Part shown: piece by piece, positions 43,818-54,960 of the stretch
Layout of the letters: each line of letters opens with the position of its first letter
Numbering within the stretch: position 1 is the stretch's first letter
Assembly: GCA_949987705.1 (NCBI GenBank)
Contig: OX465281.1
Span: 104,679,248 to 104,743,247 of the forward strand
Length of the DNA stretch: 64,000 bases
Direction: 5' to 3'
Source of the DNA: Thereva unica
Lineage: Eukaryota > Arthropoda > Insecta > Diptera > Therevidae
Position numbers and translations under genes: made by a program
The notes under the pieces: model-generated
Told to the model about the DNA's origin: nothing
What the model saw: the letters and a program-made list of their open reading frames with translations, nothing else
Database searches by the model: none

Positions 43818-43900
43818 CTCGGGTACGGTTGTAACATTTTTTTCGGGGTCGGATGAAACGTTTCATTCGACCCCATTACAACCGACCCCATGTTTTTCGA
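43818..43900. repeat. Palindrome just upstream of the pogo-like ORF
   Basis: GGGGTCGGATGAAAC is followed directly by GTTTCATTCGACCCC, and outer GGTTGTAAC / TTACAACC extend the symmetry. A third TCGACCCC-like copy (CCGACCCCATG) follows. It could be a subterminal transposase-binding repeat. Confidence 0.75.
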
Positions 43901-43929
43901 AACGGTTGAAGTTGTGTTTTGTATTTCAG

Positions 43930-45202
43930 ATGCCAAGAAAACGTGTAAGAAAAACTACTAAAAGGCAGAGTGATATGTCTCAGTATGTACAAGCATATGA
44001 AGGAGAGCATTAGCTTAGCGCATTTATGAATAGAAATCCAAAACTTTCTATTAGAGCTGCCCAAGCCACTAGCTTGTCAAGGGCAACTAGTTTTAATAGG
44101 ACGAATGTTGATGCGTTCTACGATAATTTGCAAAAAGTTATGGACGGCGATAATTTCGAGCCACAAAATATTAATAATGTGGACGAAACGGAGGTAACTA
44201 CTGTCCAGACTCCTAATAGAGTGGTGGCCAGACGTGGTTCTCGCCAGGTTGGATCGCTAACTTCAGCGGAGCGGGGTACACAATAGCTTTCGCTGCGAGC
44301 GCTTTGGGAAACGTGATACCTCCTCTCTTTGTATTCCCACGTGTTCGAAACCAGGGTCATTTCATAAGAGACGAACCATTGGGCGCAATAGGAATAGCAA
44401 ACCCTTCGGGTTGGATGCAAGACGATGGTTTTTTATTATTTTTGCAACATTTTCAAAAACACACAAACTGTTCAACTGCACATAAAATATTACTTGTGTT
44501 AGACAACCATCCCTCTCACATTCATATAAATGCTCTGGATTTCTGCAAAAATAACGGAATCATATTACTCTCGTTTCCGCCACACTGCTCGCACAAGTTA
44601 CAACCATTTGATCGATCAGTATATGGACCATTTAAAAAGTTTAAATTCGCAGGGTGATGCTTGGATGCGAAACCGCCCTGGTAAAACAATGAGCATATAT
44701 GTATGACATACCTGGTATTGTCGCTACTGCTATGCCATTAGCTCTCACTCTAGTCAATATTCAGTCTAGCTTTAATAAAACTGGCATTTATCTATTTAAT
44801 CGCAACATTTTTACTGATCTTGATTTTGAGCCTTCTTTTGTCACTGATCGACTAAATCCGAATGAAGCCAATCCGATGGATGACAATATTTTGCTTGCAA
44901 ATACATTTGAAATGAATACTGAACAAGACAACGATAATCCTACGCCGACTCCTATTTTGCATCAACAGACAAATTTCGATGCAGACGATGATGAACACAC
45001 GCCAAATATGAATGATGCAATTTGCGAATTTAATAACAAATCATGTTCAATTGAGATGTTAGAAGTTGCTCAAGTAAATCCAATCTTAAAGCCTGTTCAG
45101 TCTTCTCTAGCCCCCCAACACATGCAAACGAAAGAAATGCAGATAGTCGAAAAGATTCGCCGAAACCATCTACGAGCACTGAAGCCGTTTCACCTGAAAT
45201 AG
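43930..45202 (+). pseudogene. pogo-like (Tc1/mariner superfamily, DDE_1) transposase
   Basis: The ATG at 43,930 follows an acceptor-like TATTTCAG. The short N-terminal frame (MPRKRVRKTTKRQ...) stops at 44,011. The next frame gives [18 protein letters not shown], then [20 protein letters not shown] (first catalytic Asp in VDET), stops at 44,285, shifts frame to NVIPPLFVFPRVRNQGHFI, then ILLVLDNHPSH (second Asp) and SFPPHCSHKLQPFDRSVYGP (third Asp). After another shift near 44,640 it gives GIVATAMPLALTLVNIQSSF and NKTGIYLFNRNIF. The motif order is that of pogo/Tigger-type transposases. At least three disruptions make it inactive. The CAGGGTCAGTTGAAAC at about 43,468 could be its left terminus, but I found no right one. 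Confidence 0.85.
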
Positions 45203-45702
45203 TAAAACCTTACTCAAAAGCCCCACCCAGATAGACGACAAAGAAGGGAAAAAGTGAAAATCTACAATATATACAGATACGCCGGAGAAGGATGGAGTTT
45301 GGGCTAGGACAGCAAAGTGTGCGGACGTGTGCTGTTCCGGTCCCTGAAAAACGCGCCGAAGAAAAAAAAAATAAAAAGCAAAACATATGAGGGGTATTCA
45401 CTCTTTGATGTATTTTATTTCAAATAGCAAGTTTGTAGCATTTTTTACAATGAAGAATGAGCACCCTGTATCATAATATCAATACTCCCTTGTAAAATTT
45501 CTGTCAGCTGATTAAAATGACAACTCTGCTCTGCCTGTCTAATCAGATTTCGAGTTGGGATAATTTATTATTAGCGATAAAAATGCCGAGACAAAGCATA
45601 AAGGCTAGTATAATAAAATTTTTAATTAATAATTGCGTTGATGAAATGTCTTTAATTATGGATACAGGATATGGATATTTTTATATTTAGTTTTGCATCT
45701 AC

Positions 45703-47063
45703 ATGAAAGTTTTATTAGATGATGAAGATTACTCAGAGATCATTTTGGATGAGCTGTACGAGGATCTCTTTTTAGTACTTGCTTGTCGTAGAGGTGTCGA
45801 AACTGTTGTTCCAAAATCTTTGCACTGGTCATATAATATATTAACGCAACTAGATGAAGGCAGATTTATGCAGATGCTACGGGTCAACAGACAACAACTC
45901 GAAATAATTGTTGGTCTTATTTCTCAAGACGCTGAGTTTCATCGAAAGCGTTCGTGTGAACAATTTCCTGTATCATTTCAGTTGGCAATCGTTCTCTACA
46001 GGCTTGGTTCTTCAGGAGAAGGGGCTTCTTTGAGGAAGATCGCCACAATATTTGGCATTGGAGATGGAGGTACTATTGCGAAAATAACAGCGCGCGTTTT
46101 TAGAGCAATATTAAATTTATGAGCAAAGTACATTTTTTGGCCTGATAAAGCTGAAAGAACTGCCATAGTTACAGCGACAAGCAATGAGCTCCCTTTCTGT
46201 ATCGGATACATCGATGGAACAGAAATTCCCTTAGCAGAAGCTCCGGTGCTTTCCCCCGTTTCATTTTTTTTCTAGAAAGCATCAATATTCTATCAAGGCA
46301 CAGGTAGTTTGTGACCACAAGCTTCGCATTCGAAATGTTGTTGTCGGAAGCCCTGGCAGTGTTCATGACGCCAAAATTTTTACAAACTACAGGCTGAACA
46401 AGGAGAAGACGAAGTTTTTTTCGTCGCACCAACGGTTAGCTGCAGACTCTGCATATCCACTTTCAAATACACTGACTCAAAAATGTGTTGCAATGTTTTG
46501 GAAATTCAATTATTTGTCCTATCCTATTCACACAAGGATCGGAAGATGTATGAATGGGATAATGTAGTTTTTACTAAAAACAACATTATCCCAGTCATCC
46601 TGCGCCCAATATTTGTGTAATAAGTCAAGGACAAACAATTTAATTTCCAAAACATTGCAACACATTTTTGAGTGAGTGTATTTTGATAACCCCCTACAGG
46701 AACAATTCAAATCGTATGAACAAAGATAAGCGAAAGGCATTTAATCTTAGACACAGCAAATATAGAGTAAGAGTAGAACACACTTTTGGTTTTCTGCAAG
46801 AAAACTTTTGTAGCCTTAAACAACTAAAAATGCGCATTCATTCAAAGGAAAATCATGCATTCTGTTGTGAATGGTTCATCGTTTGCTGTATCTTGCACAA
46901 TATTTTGATCTACGAAAGTAATCTAGAAATACCAATAGTGGATAACTTTAACACTGAAAACCCGGATAGTGAAGACAATATTCCAGAATATGAAACACTT
47001 CAGGAAAAGGAAAAATACGAAATTAAACGACAAGCACTATGTTCTTTATTGTTTAATCAATAA
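45703..47063 (+). pseudogene. PIF/Harbinger transposase (DDE_Tnp_4), interrupted
   Basis: The first frame (45,703-46,122) ends near RKIATIFGIGDGGTIAKITA, the helix-turn-helix-like region before the catalytic core. After a stop the sequence continues GYIDGTEIPLAEAP (first Asp), an out-of-frame VVVGSPGSVHDAKIF (second Asp), then YPLSNT. A 209-bp MITE intervenes. Then comes LITPYRNNSNRMNKDKRKAF, VRVEHTFGFLQENFCSLKQL (catalytic Glu in RVEHTFG) and WFIVCCILHNIL, ending at 47,063. At least two frameshifts plus the MITE inactivate it. Harbinger transposases need a Myb-like partner to enter the nucleus and bind the ends, and that partner is encoded next door. Confidence 0.92.
46470..46678. mobile_element. 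209-bp palindromic MITE inside the Harbinger transposase
   Basis: The arms begin CACTGACTCAAAAATGTGTT and end AACACATTTTTGAGTGAGTG, with GCAATGTTTTGGAAATT continuing the pairing. TA flanks both sides (46,468-46,469; 46,679-46,680). Removing it rejoins YPLSNT with the LITPYR block of the transposase. Confidence 0.92.
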
Positions 47064-47099
47064 AGTTCAAATTTTATTATTTGGTTAATAAGTTCAAAT

Positions 47100-48277
47100 T
47101 CAATCCTTGTTTATATTCTGTTTATATTTGCACTCGATTTCATACATTGCAATCCTCTCTTTATATTCGAGTTCCATTTTTTTTTTCAATTTTACATCTT
47201 TTTCGAGTTCGAGTCTTCTCAGAATAAGTTCTTCTTTCTTGAATTCAAGTTCCGCTCGAAAACGTTCTTCCTCAATCTCCATTCTTCTTTTCTCTATTTG
47301 AATTTCATTTTGAAACTTTTCTTTCTCCAATTCCAGCTTTTTACGTTGGATGTCCGTTCTCTCTGTCTGAATCTGTGATAATTGTGAGAGCCCTGTTTTC
47401 GGAACAGCCTTTTTCAACTTCTCCGCGAAGGAATGTACATTCTGTTGCTCCTTTGAGATCTTATTAGGGGCAGATGTTATCACATCTTCTTGAGCTGGTG
47501 AAGTTGAGGATCTTTCACGAGGTGTGGAATGGATGGAAAGTTCTTGAGGATCAGATCTTGCGTAAATTGATTCAAAATTTACAGGATAGGAATCTGAGGA
47601 AGCAGAAGGGAATAAAAACACCGGGGAAGAACAATGAAAACTCCCACTGCCATCGCAATCAGCATTATGTGCTGTGTTCTCTTCCAAGAAGATCGTGTCT
47701 GCTGTGTCGAATGAACATAATTCATTGTTGTTTTTCTCAGATTTAGCACCAAAGATCTCATTTATCATTCCATAATGAGGACATATTTTGACAACTTTGG
47801 CTGTTAAGAGAGGAGTTGTAACATCATGAAAAAACAACTAACGTCTTATTACCTTTAATACTCAAAAGCTCCTTTTCAGATTGTAAAATCCCAACCCCAG
47901 TTGATGTCCTCCACTTTTCTGCTTTTAAGTACGATTGCTTCATGTTTCTTACTTTCCACCGTAACAAATCCCATGTTGTTCCGACTTCAGGGTTCTGTTC
48001 AACAAATTTTCTGTAAAAAATTTGCGCGGTTGGCTTCTAAACATAGTAAGAAAGTGGTATTTCGTCCATTCGAAACGTTAATGAAATCTACCTCAAATTC
48101 CTGCTCATCTTTTAAAAAATCGAGAATTTTGACCTCTTCCTCTATAGTCCACTTTTTGTTTGGTTTGCTTCGCTTTCTTTTTGTATTTGGAGGATTCGAA
48201 GACCCATCACTAAGGAAAAATCTTGAAGTGGAATGTTTGTAATATGAGGTACCTACTTTCACTAACCTTGAAAACAA
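47100..48277 (-). pseudogene. Myb/SANT-like DNA-binding protein of the Harbinger element
   Basis: The first minus-strand frame (48,277 down to 47,999) contains NKKWTIEEEVKILDFLKDEQ, a Myb/SANT-like (MADF-type) helix. In another frame follow TTWDLLRWKVRNMKQSYLKA and EKWRTSTGVGI, the conserved middle. The second frame (47,837-47,100) has VVKICPHYGMINEIFGAK, a Ser/Pro-rich linker, then a long charged coiled coil (ELEKEKFQNEIQIEKRRMEI and onward) ending KYKQNINKD. A frameshift separates the two frames. It is convergent with the transposase, the two stops being about 40 bases apart. Confidence 0.85.
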
Positions 48278-48595
48278 TTTGAAAATACAATTTAAAATGT
48301 CATTGAATCATCTGAGAAAAAGATAATACAAGGGTGTAATTTTGAAATGCTAGAGGCGTCGCCTATTGCTAACTTTTACATCTAACGTAAAATATGTCAA
48401 GTGGTTTTTGTTGTTGCAATTGTAATTTGATACAACCTTGTAAGAATTTGCTAAGATACAAGGCCAAATACACCGAAGAGTGAATACCCCTATTGTGAAC
48501 TCTGAAAAAGAAAAAAAAAATTGTGGAAAAACTAAAAACGTGCACAAAAAACACACAATAAAAAAACAGTGTCATAAAAAACGAGCGCAGTCTAA

Positions 48596-48750
48596 AGGCC
48601 CCCATACACGGTCAAATTGGCTGTACAACCAGATTTTCATCAAACCTATAAGCGCAATGTATTTTGATCGGCCGACCGGCCCACAATCGATAGTTTTGGT
48701 TGTACAACCGCACTTCGCTGTACAACAAATTGGACCGTGTATGGGGGCCT
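48596..48750. mobile_element. 155-bp MITE, Harbinger-type, TAA duplication
   Basis: The ends AGGCCCCCATACACGGTC and GACCGTGTATGGGGGCCT are inverted, with TTGGCTGTACAAC/GCTGTACAACAAAT extending them. TAA is duplicated at 48,593-48,595 and 48,751-48,753. The 3-bp TAA fits a PIF/Harbinger (Tourist-like) MITE. Confidence 0.9.
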
Positions 48751-48930
48751 TAACGCGAAGGCCCATAACCCTTCACTAGACACGACCGGACCGACGAACG
48801 GCGCAAGTAAGTACCCTTGCTCCCTACCTTCTCTCGCATCTTGGTCCTGCAGGTGCCGCGGTAAAATCTGTCGGTCGATAAAATTTGCCCCGTCTCCAAA
48901 GGCATAACACTTTGACGCGGACAAATTTTA

Positions 48931-51900
48931 TTGACTCTGATGGTTGCGGCAAATGTAATGCCGGGAAATATCCTCGAAAACGTAGCGATTGAGCCCGCGC
49001 AACCGAAGTCCCGTTACAAGTCAAATTTTGCTATTGATTGTTGTAACATTCGTGGACTTCATGTGAAATTTTCTTTTGTTGAGTGCCACTTATCGACTTA
49101 TAAACCCCCAATCTTCGCACTTAATGAAACCCAAATATCACCCGATACTGACTTAGGTCAGTACCAGGTGTCGGGGTACACTTTAGTGCACAATCTCTCC
49201 CCCCATAGGGGTATTGCCATATTTTTTAGCGATGACGTGGCTTATTAGAAAATATTTTCAAACACGACTTCAGATTTTAACTATCTTTGGGTTAAAATCA
49301 TACTCCAAAGCCACGTCATATTCTTCTGCTTCCTATACAGAAGTCCTAACATAAGTAACGAAGCCTCCACTTCATCTTTTGATACCATTTCCGAACAAAT
49401 CTCGGGATTTTTGTCGTCCAATCCTGAGTGTGAAATCATCGTTGCGGGTGATTTCAATGTTCACAACGCAAAATGGCTGACTTACTCAAATGGCACCAGT
49501 GTTTCTGGCAAGGACGTCGAGCTCTTTGCAGACGCCAATAATTTGCATCAAATTGTGGATCATCCTACAAGAGTCCCTGATGTTGCTGATCAAGGAACCT
49601 ATCTCCTTGATCTTTTTTAACTTCTCATCCACCGCGTTACTCCGTCGAAGTGATTCACCTCTCGGCAATTCGGACCACTCCTTAGTTAGGGCTAGTTTCC
49701 CATTCAAATTTCCCACCCCTCCCAAACCAGCTAAAAGAACTGTATGGCATTATGGGAAGGCCAATTGGCTGGGGCTTATTAATTTTTTCCAATCTACTGA
49801 CTGGAGCCAGTGTTTCCGAAACAAAAACGTTAACTCTGCCGCTATCCGTATCTCTAGGATCATACAGGCAGGAATGCATTTGTTCATTCCTCATTCTACC
49901 AAATCTGTGAAGGCTAGGCCCAACAGATGGTTTAATCAGGAGTGTATGAATGCAATCAGCAATAAAGAAGCCGCCTTTCGAGCTTACAAGAGCTCCCCGA
50001 GTGAATCGCTCCGTGTAGAGTATATAAAACTAAGAAATTCCTGTAAAGTCACCATAAGGAATGTCAAAAATTCATTTGACAACAAGCTGAGAAGTAGACT
50101 CCTTAATGCAACCTCTGGTAGCAAGAACTTCTGGTCCTTGGTAAGCTCCATTAAGAAGAATTTCACTTCATCCACAACTCCTTCATTCATTCACGATAAG
50201 AAGGTGATAACAGATAGAAAATCCAAGGCCGATTTATTAGCATCTCTGTTTGCTTCCAATTATTCTTTACCCCAAACTGATATGCTACCCCCGGTTCTCG
50301 AGCACAGCTCCCATTTAATGGACAGGGTTTTCTTCAGGACTCGCGGGGTGTACAGGTGCCTCAAGGAGCTCGATATCAATAAATCCACTGGACCCGATAA
50401 TGTACCCCCTATCGTCTTAAAACAATGCGCCTCACCTTTAGCTAAACCTCTGCGCAAACTTTTTGCACTATCATACTCTTCCGGAGTCTGTCCAGACTCT
50501 TGGAAACTTGCCCATGTACAGCCAATACCGAAAAAAGATGACTCCAGCGACCCCTCTAACTACCGCCCAATAGCAATTACTTCTATTCTCTCCAAAACAA
50601 TGGAGACGATAATCAACAAAAAACTTATGGGATATCTAGAATCCAACCTACTCATAAACGACAGACAGTATGGCTTCCGACACAGAAGATCCACTGGCGA
50701 TCTTTTAGTTTATCTTATAGAACACCTCAGTCGAAGTTTGCATGGATCAGGTGAATCCAGTCTGGTTGCTTTGGATATCTCCAAGGCTTTTGATAGAGTT
50801 TGGCACTTAGCCTTGTTAGCTAAACTCAAAGCTATTGGAACCGACTCACTTTTACAGAAGTGGATTGGGAATTTCCTTTCCGGCCGTTCAATTAAGGTAG
50901 TATTGGATGGCATCAAATCTGAACCCCACCCTATCTCTGCGGGGGTCCCCCAAGGGTCAATTTTATCACCAGCCCCATTTCTTATCTTTATAAATGATCT
51001 ACTTTCAATCCCCTCCAACCCACTTCTCAGCTTCGCTGACGACAGTACCCTGCGTTACTCTTACAGCTACAATACAAGACAGACTCATGCCAGATCCTGT
51101 CCTGATAATCGTGAACTAATGTTCAACTCTATTAATTACGACATTGAACTTATTATAGAGTGGGGAACAAAGAATCGTGTCGAATTCAACCCCTCCAAAA
51201 CCAAGTACTGTCTTATTTCAAAGAAAATGATCAACACCTCACCATCCTTGACAGTGGATGGCGTGGAACTAAAGGCCGACCCATCCCTACACATCTTAGG
51301 CGTGACATCAACCAAAGACTTGCGATGGAATGACCACATATTCCAAATCCCTGAACAAGCATCCCAGTGCTTGGGATTTCTTAAGAGGTGCAAGTTCCTC
51401 CTCCAGCCATCGGCCCGCGCTCTTATTTATAAATCCTACATTCGGCCTCTTCTCGAATATAACTCCTTGTCTGGGTCGGCGCGTCGATAACCACCTTTGC
51501 ATGGTTAGATAAGGTCCAAAAAAAGGCCCTTAAATTAATTGATGACGACACCGCCTGCTCCACCATCGACCCCTTGAGCCATCGTAGGAATGTAGCAGCA
51601 CTAACAAAATTTTATCGCTACTATTATAGCGACTGTTCCTCCGAAATTAACGCTCTCCTGCCTCCACGGCAATCTTATAACCGCAACACCAGATTAGCCC
51701 ACTCGTCTCATTCCCTTTACCTGCAACTCTCTCTTTCACGCACTCAACAAGATATGAATTCGTTTGTAAATAGAACAACTCGACTGTGGAATAATCTCTC
51801 GCAGTCAGTATTTCCGAGCTCCTACAACATCCAAGAGTTCAAACGCGGGGTTCATCTCCACCTTCTTCAACACCCCTTCACACCCCCATAACCCTTAACC
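48931..51900 (+). pseudogene. CR1/Jockey-type LINE: endonuclease and reverse transcriptase, nearly full ORF2
   Basis: The endonuclease starts about 49,020 (CCNIRGLHVKFSFVECHL, LNETQISPDTDLGQY). A stop lies at 49,246. It resumes with IIVAGDFNVHNAKWL and HPTRVPDVADQGTYLLDLF, then shifts near 49,613 to GNSDHSLVRASFPF. One long frame then carries the reverse transcriptase: ELDINKSTGPDNVPPIVLKQ, NYRPIAITSILSKTMETII, LVALDISKAFDRVWHLALLA, ISAGVPQGSILSPAPFLIFI, then LLSFADDSTL with the catalytic FADD. A frameshift near 51,465 leads to the C-terminal frame ending at 51,891 (MNSFVNRTTRLWNNLSQSVF). About four lesions mean a fairly recent but dead copy. The exact clade needs a tree. Confidence 0.92.
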
Positions 51901-52319
51901 TATTCCCCCCGTACTAAGCCTGCTGCTAGACATTGCACCATGACGTGACAAACGACATGACGGACTGGTAGTACAAAGGGTGATTCTTGAGTTTAGCACT
52001 GCCACATAAAAAAAACAAGAAAGTAAACAGAGGAAATAGTACAGTCAAATTAAGCCGAAAAAAGCGAAATATCGGAAATGGTCGGGTACAGGCTGAAAAT
52101 TGGCACAGAGCTTCCTTTTAGGGTTCTTAATAAGGGGTTATAAAGTCTACCGATTTTCTACCCCGAGAACCTTTCTTTTTAGGGGGTTTTAGGGTCAAAA
52201 TATCTGTTTTTTGCAAATGCCTCTGAAACCGTAAGTCCTATCATAAAAAATGTTCACAAAGTTTGTAGCTTATACGATTTTCTACAAAAAATGTTATTAT
52301 ACATTTTCCCGTACGTGAA

Positions 52320-52620
52320 AATGTACCCTAAGGGGTTGAAATGGGGTTTATCCAAACCGCTAAATTTATAATGCTGAAATTTTGACAGTGCATCCCTACG
52401 ATGTCCGTCCGTGATACATCCACTATAAAACGATTTTTCGAAATTCATCCCCTAAGGGAGTGAAATGGGGTTTGCCCAAACCCCTGGAGCTATAGGGCTG
52501 AAATTTTGATAGTGCATCCCTATAATGACGTGGACATCCACTTAGGAGCGATTTTTTGTAATTCATCCCCTAAGGGGGTTAAATGGGGTTAACCCAAACC
52601 GCTCACAGTGGGCTGGCCCA
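52320..52620 (+). repeat. Tandem 'CCCCTAAGGGGGTGAAATGGGG' repeats, left cluster
   Basis: Two to three units of about 120 bp each contain TGAAATTTTGAYAGTGCATC, a GACGTGGACATCCACT-type piece, AATTCATCCCCTAAGGG and GTGAAATGGGGTTTGCCC. The same family occurs near 54,970 and 19,060. Confidence 0.9.
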
Positions 52621-53200
52621 TACGACAAAAATCAAAAAATCAACTCTTTAGTTTGTCACTTTCATGGTTCAATAAAGCTTGTACAAGATCCGTATATTAT
52701 GAAAACATACAAATTTAGAATTTCGAAAATCATTCTCAGTGTTATTTTGCAACACAAAGCGTACGTATTCTGATTTTTTCAAATTAGTGTTTAAAGTGAC
52801 TCATCGGACGCCTTCTATTGTTTTAAGTTTTTTATTAAAACGGGTACCGTTACAGAAAATTTTTTTTATGGAAATTTACAGCAAGGCATGTATCTTAATT
52901 TTGTATCTAAAGTTTAAATGGTTTTTATATCATATTGTATTTTTTGAGGGTCTGTGGAATGTGTATATTTGCACATAAAATTTTAACGTAATGCCTGATT
53001 GCACAAAGAATTTAACATGTTTCTTAATCTTCTTTAATGATGATTTTTATACCAAAAGATAGTTTAGAGTCCCTTTTATGAAATACATTAGGTTTTACAG
53101 CTTACAATTATCTACTCTACTCTACGCATCGATCAATATGGCATAGCAAATACTGTGAATTTTTTTATTTTCAGCTTGATCTAATAATTTTTTAATCTTC
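52621..53200. other. Unassigned interior of the RAG1-like element
   Basis: An earlier exon of the transposase might lie here because an acceptor-like CTTCTGTTGTAG precedes the main frame near 53,209, but no conserved peptide is visible. Confidence 0.3.
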
Positions 53201-53214
53201 TGTTGTAGGTACAT

Positions 53215-54695
53215 CATCTTACACGTGCAACCTGTCTAGAATGCATGTGTATGAAGTATCTTTAATTGTTGAAGCAAAACTAACAAAGCACCAATATTTA
53301 TTGATACGAAATTTTGTAAATAGTAAAGGTCATAATGTGTTTCCATCATATAACCAAGTGTTACTTAGCAAAAAGGAGAGTTACCCTAGAAACATTGAAG
53401 TGTCGGAAGCCGGAGCTGAAGTAGAACTTCAAAGTCTCTTAGACCACACTGCCAGTAGAATAGCTCTATCGCATAAAGAAGTGTTTGAAAACGTAGTGAC
53501 CTCTTCCTGTGACCTAAAGTTAATTGGGAAATGGGGCTTTGATGGTAGCGCGGGACATAGTGAGTACAAGCAGGCCTTTAGTGAAGCCGAATTTCGTGAC
53601 AGCAACTTGTTTGTTATGCTAGGTTTCCACTTGTCGTTTTGAAATTGACAAATTGCCTATTCTTACGTCATTTTGAAAGTGACGTAAGAATAGGCAATTT
53701 GTCAATTTCAAAACGACAAGTGGAAACCTAGCTTTACTTCCTATGTTCCGCTGCGCTTGGTGGATTCAGTAAACGATAATATTATTTGGAAAAATCCTAT
53801 GTAGACCATCATCTGTTCGGTACTGCAGGCCAATACGTTTTAAATTCGTGAAAGAAAGTGTTGATATATCTTGTGGGGAAGAAAATTATTTTAAGGAGAA
53901 AATATCATCGTTGACTCCAACAACTGTTAAGTTCGGCCAAATGTTACATCTGTGAAGCTAAGCCTTCTGAAATGAACAACATTGAGATGTGCTTGCAAAG
54001 GCCAATTTATGGAGATCGTTTTCAGTTCGGGCTTTCTACTCTTCACACATGGATTCGCTTTTTCGAGTATTTTTTCCATCTTGCTTATAGGCTCAACATT
54101 AAAAAATGTCAAGTGAGGTCTCAAGAAGACAAAGACAAACTTTGCCAAAATAAAGAGCGCATTCAATCTGAATTTAGAAAGAAACTGGGTTATTGTAGAT
54201 TAGCCAAAAATAGGTGGTAGTGGAACATCTAACGATGGAAACACAGCACGTAAATTTTTTGAGTGCCGTGCAATTTCGGCAGCAATTACTGGCTTAGATA
54301 AAAATCTAATCGATAGATGTTCCACTATCTTGAATACGATGAGCTCAGGCTGTGATATAAATGTAGAGAGATTTAAACATTTTACTTTAGAAACAGCACG
54401 TAAACTAGTCGCAAGTTATCCTTGGTATTTTATACCCGCATCCGTACACAAAGTTTTAATTCATGGACCGGATGTTATAAGAAAAGCTTTATTACTTTAT
54501 TATATTATTATTGGCGAGTTGTCTGAAGAAGCGGCTGAGTCTAGAAATAAAGATTTAAAGTCTTTTAGATTGAACCACACCCGGAAATACTCAAGAGCTG
54601 TTTCCAATCTTGATTTAATCAATAGGCTTCTTTTGACATCCGATCCATTTATTACAGGACTTAGAAAGCTACCAAAGAAAAAAAAACTTCTTTAA
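53215..54695 (+). pseudogene. RAG1/Transib-like transposase, frameshifted and interrupted by a hairpin
   Basis: The first frame has EAKLTKHQYLLIRNFVNSKG, VFPSYNQVLLSKKESYP and KLIGKWGFDGSAGHSEYKQA, whose Asp matches the position of the first catalytic Asp (D600) in RAG1. A 115-bp hairpin then breaks the frame. After it come VPLRLVDSVNDNIIWKNP, PSSVRYCRPIRFKFVKES, and QFGLSTLHTWIRFFEYFFHL (compare the region around D708 of RAG1). After another shift come GSGTSNDGNTARKFFE and SVHKVLIHGPDVIRKALLL, then GELSEEAAESRNKDLKSF, HTRKYSR, where the Glu aligns with the third catalytic residue (E962 region). The order and spacing follow the RAG1 core and its Transib relatives. At least four lesions make it inactive. 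Assignment to a named clade is uncertain. Confidence 0.75.
53618..53732. repeat. Perfect 53-bp inverted repeat with 9-base loop
   Basis: GCTAGGTTTCCACTTGTCGT at the left outer end pairs with ACGACAAGTGGAAACCTAGC at the right. The inner ends are TTCTTACGTCA and TGACGTAAGAA around TTTTGAAAG. I found no mismatch over 53 bp. The left arm is not coding-like in the transposase frame, so the hairpin is an insertion or a local inverted duplication. Confidence 0.97.
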
Positions 54696-54699
54696 GTGC

Positions 54700-54960
54700 T
54701 GAAGTTCAAAGTTTGTTATTGATATAAGTTTATTTTATGTAGCCTTACGATTTTTTTCTTCCAAAAAATATCCAGTTTGATTACTTTTTGACGTCATTAT
54801 AATTATTTTTGTTTTTTAATAACTTTTGTATTAATAAAAAAAAAAATTTTACATTTATTTTGTATTATAAAGTGTCTTTAAACAAATACAGTTTATTTTT
54901 TCAACTTAGCTCTTGTAGTTTACTGTAAAATGATTTTTGACGCATGCTCCATGCAAGCTA
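54700..54960. other. AT-rich 3' flank of the RAG1-like transposase
   Basis: Contains several AATAAA-like words (AATAAAAAAAAAAATT near 54,833) that could serve as polyadenylation signals. No gene. Confidence 0.35.

Larger units (their letters stand above)
45391..48490. mobile_element. PIF/Harbinger element, 3.1 kb, with two genes
   Basis: Left end GGGGTATTCACTCTT (45,391 on) and right end AAGAGTGAATACCCC (to 48,490) are inverted termini, continuing inward with three mismatches over about 25 bases (GATGTATTT versus GGTGTATTT). Between them are a Harbinger transposase on the plus strand and a Myb/SANT-like gene on the minus strand, the classic two-gene content. The expected 3-bp TWA duplication is not evident (TGA on the left, TAT on the right). 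Confidence 0.9.

Noticed and set aside
44118..44420. 100-codon minus-strand frame
   Set aside because: Antisense to the pogo-like transposase.
47107..47301. Plus-strand Ser/Phe-rich frame
   Set aside because: Antisense to the coiled-coil region of the Myb/SANT-like protein; low-complexity antisense of Glu/Lys codons.
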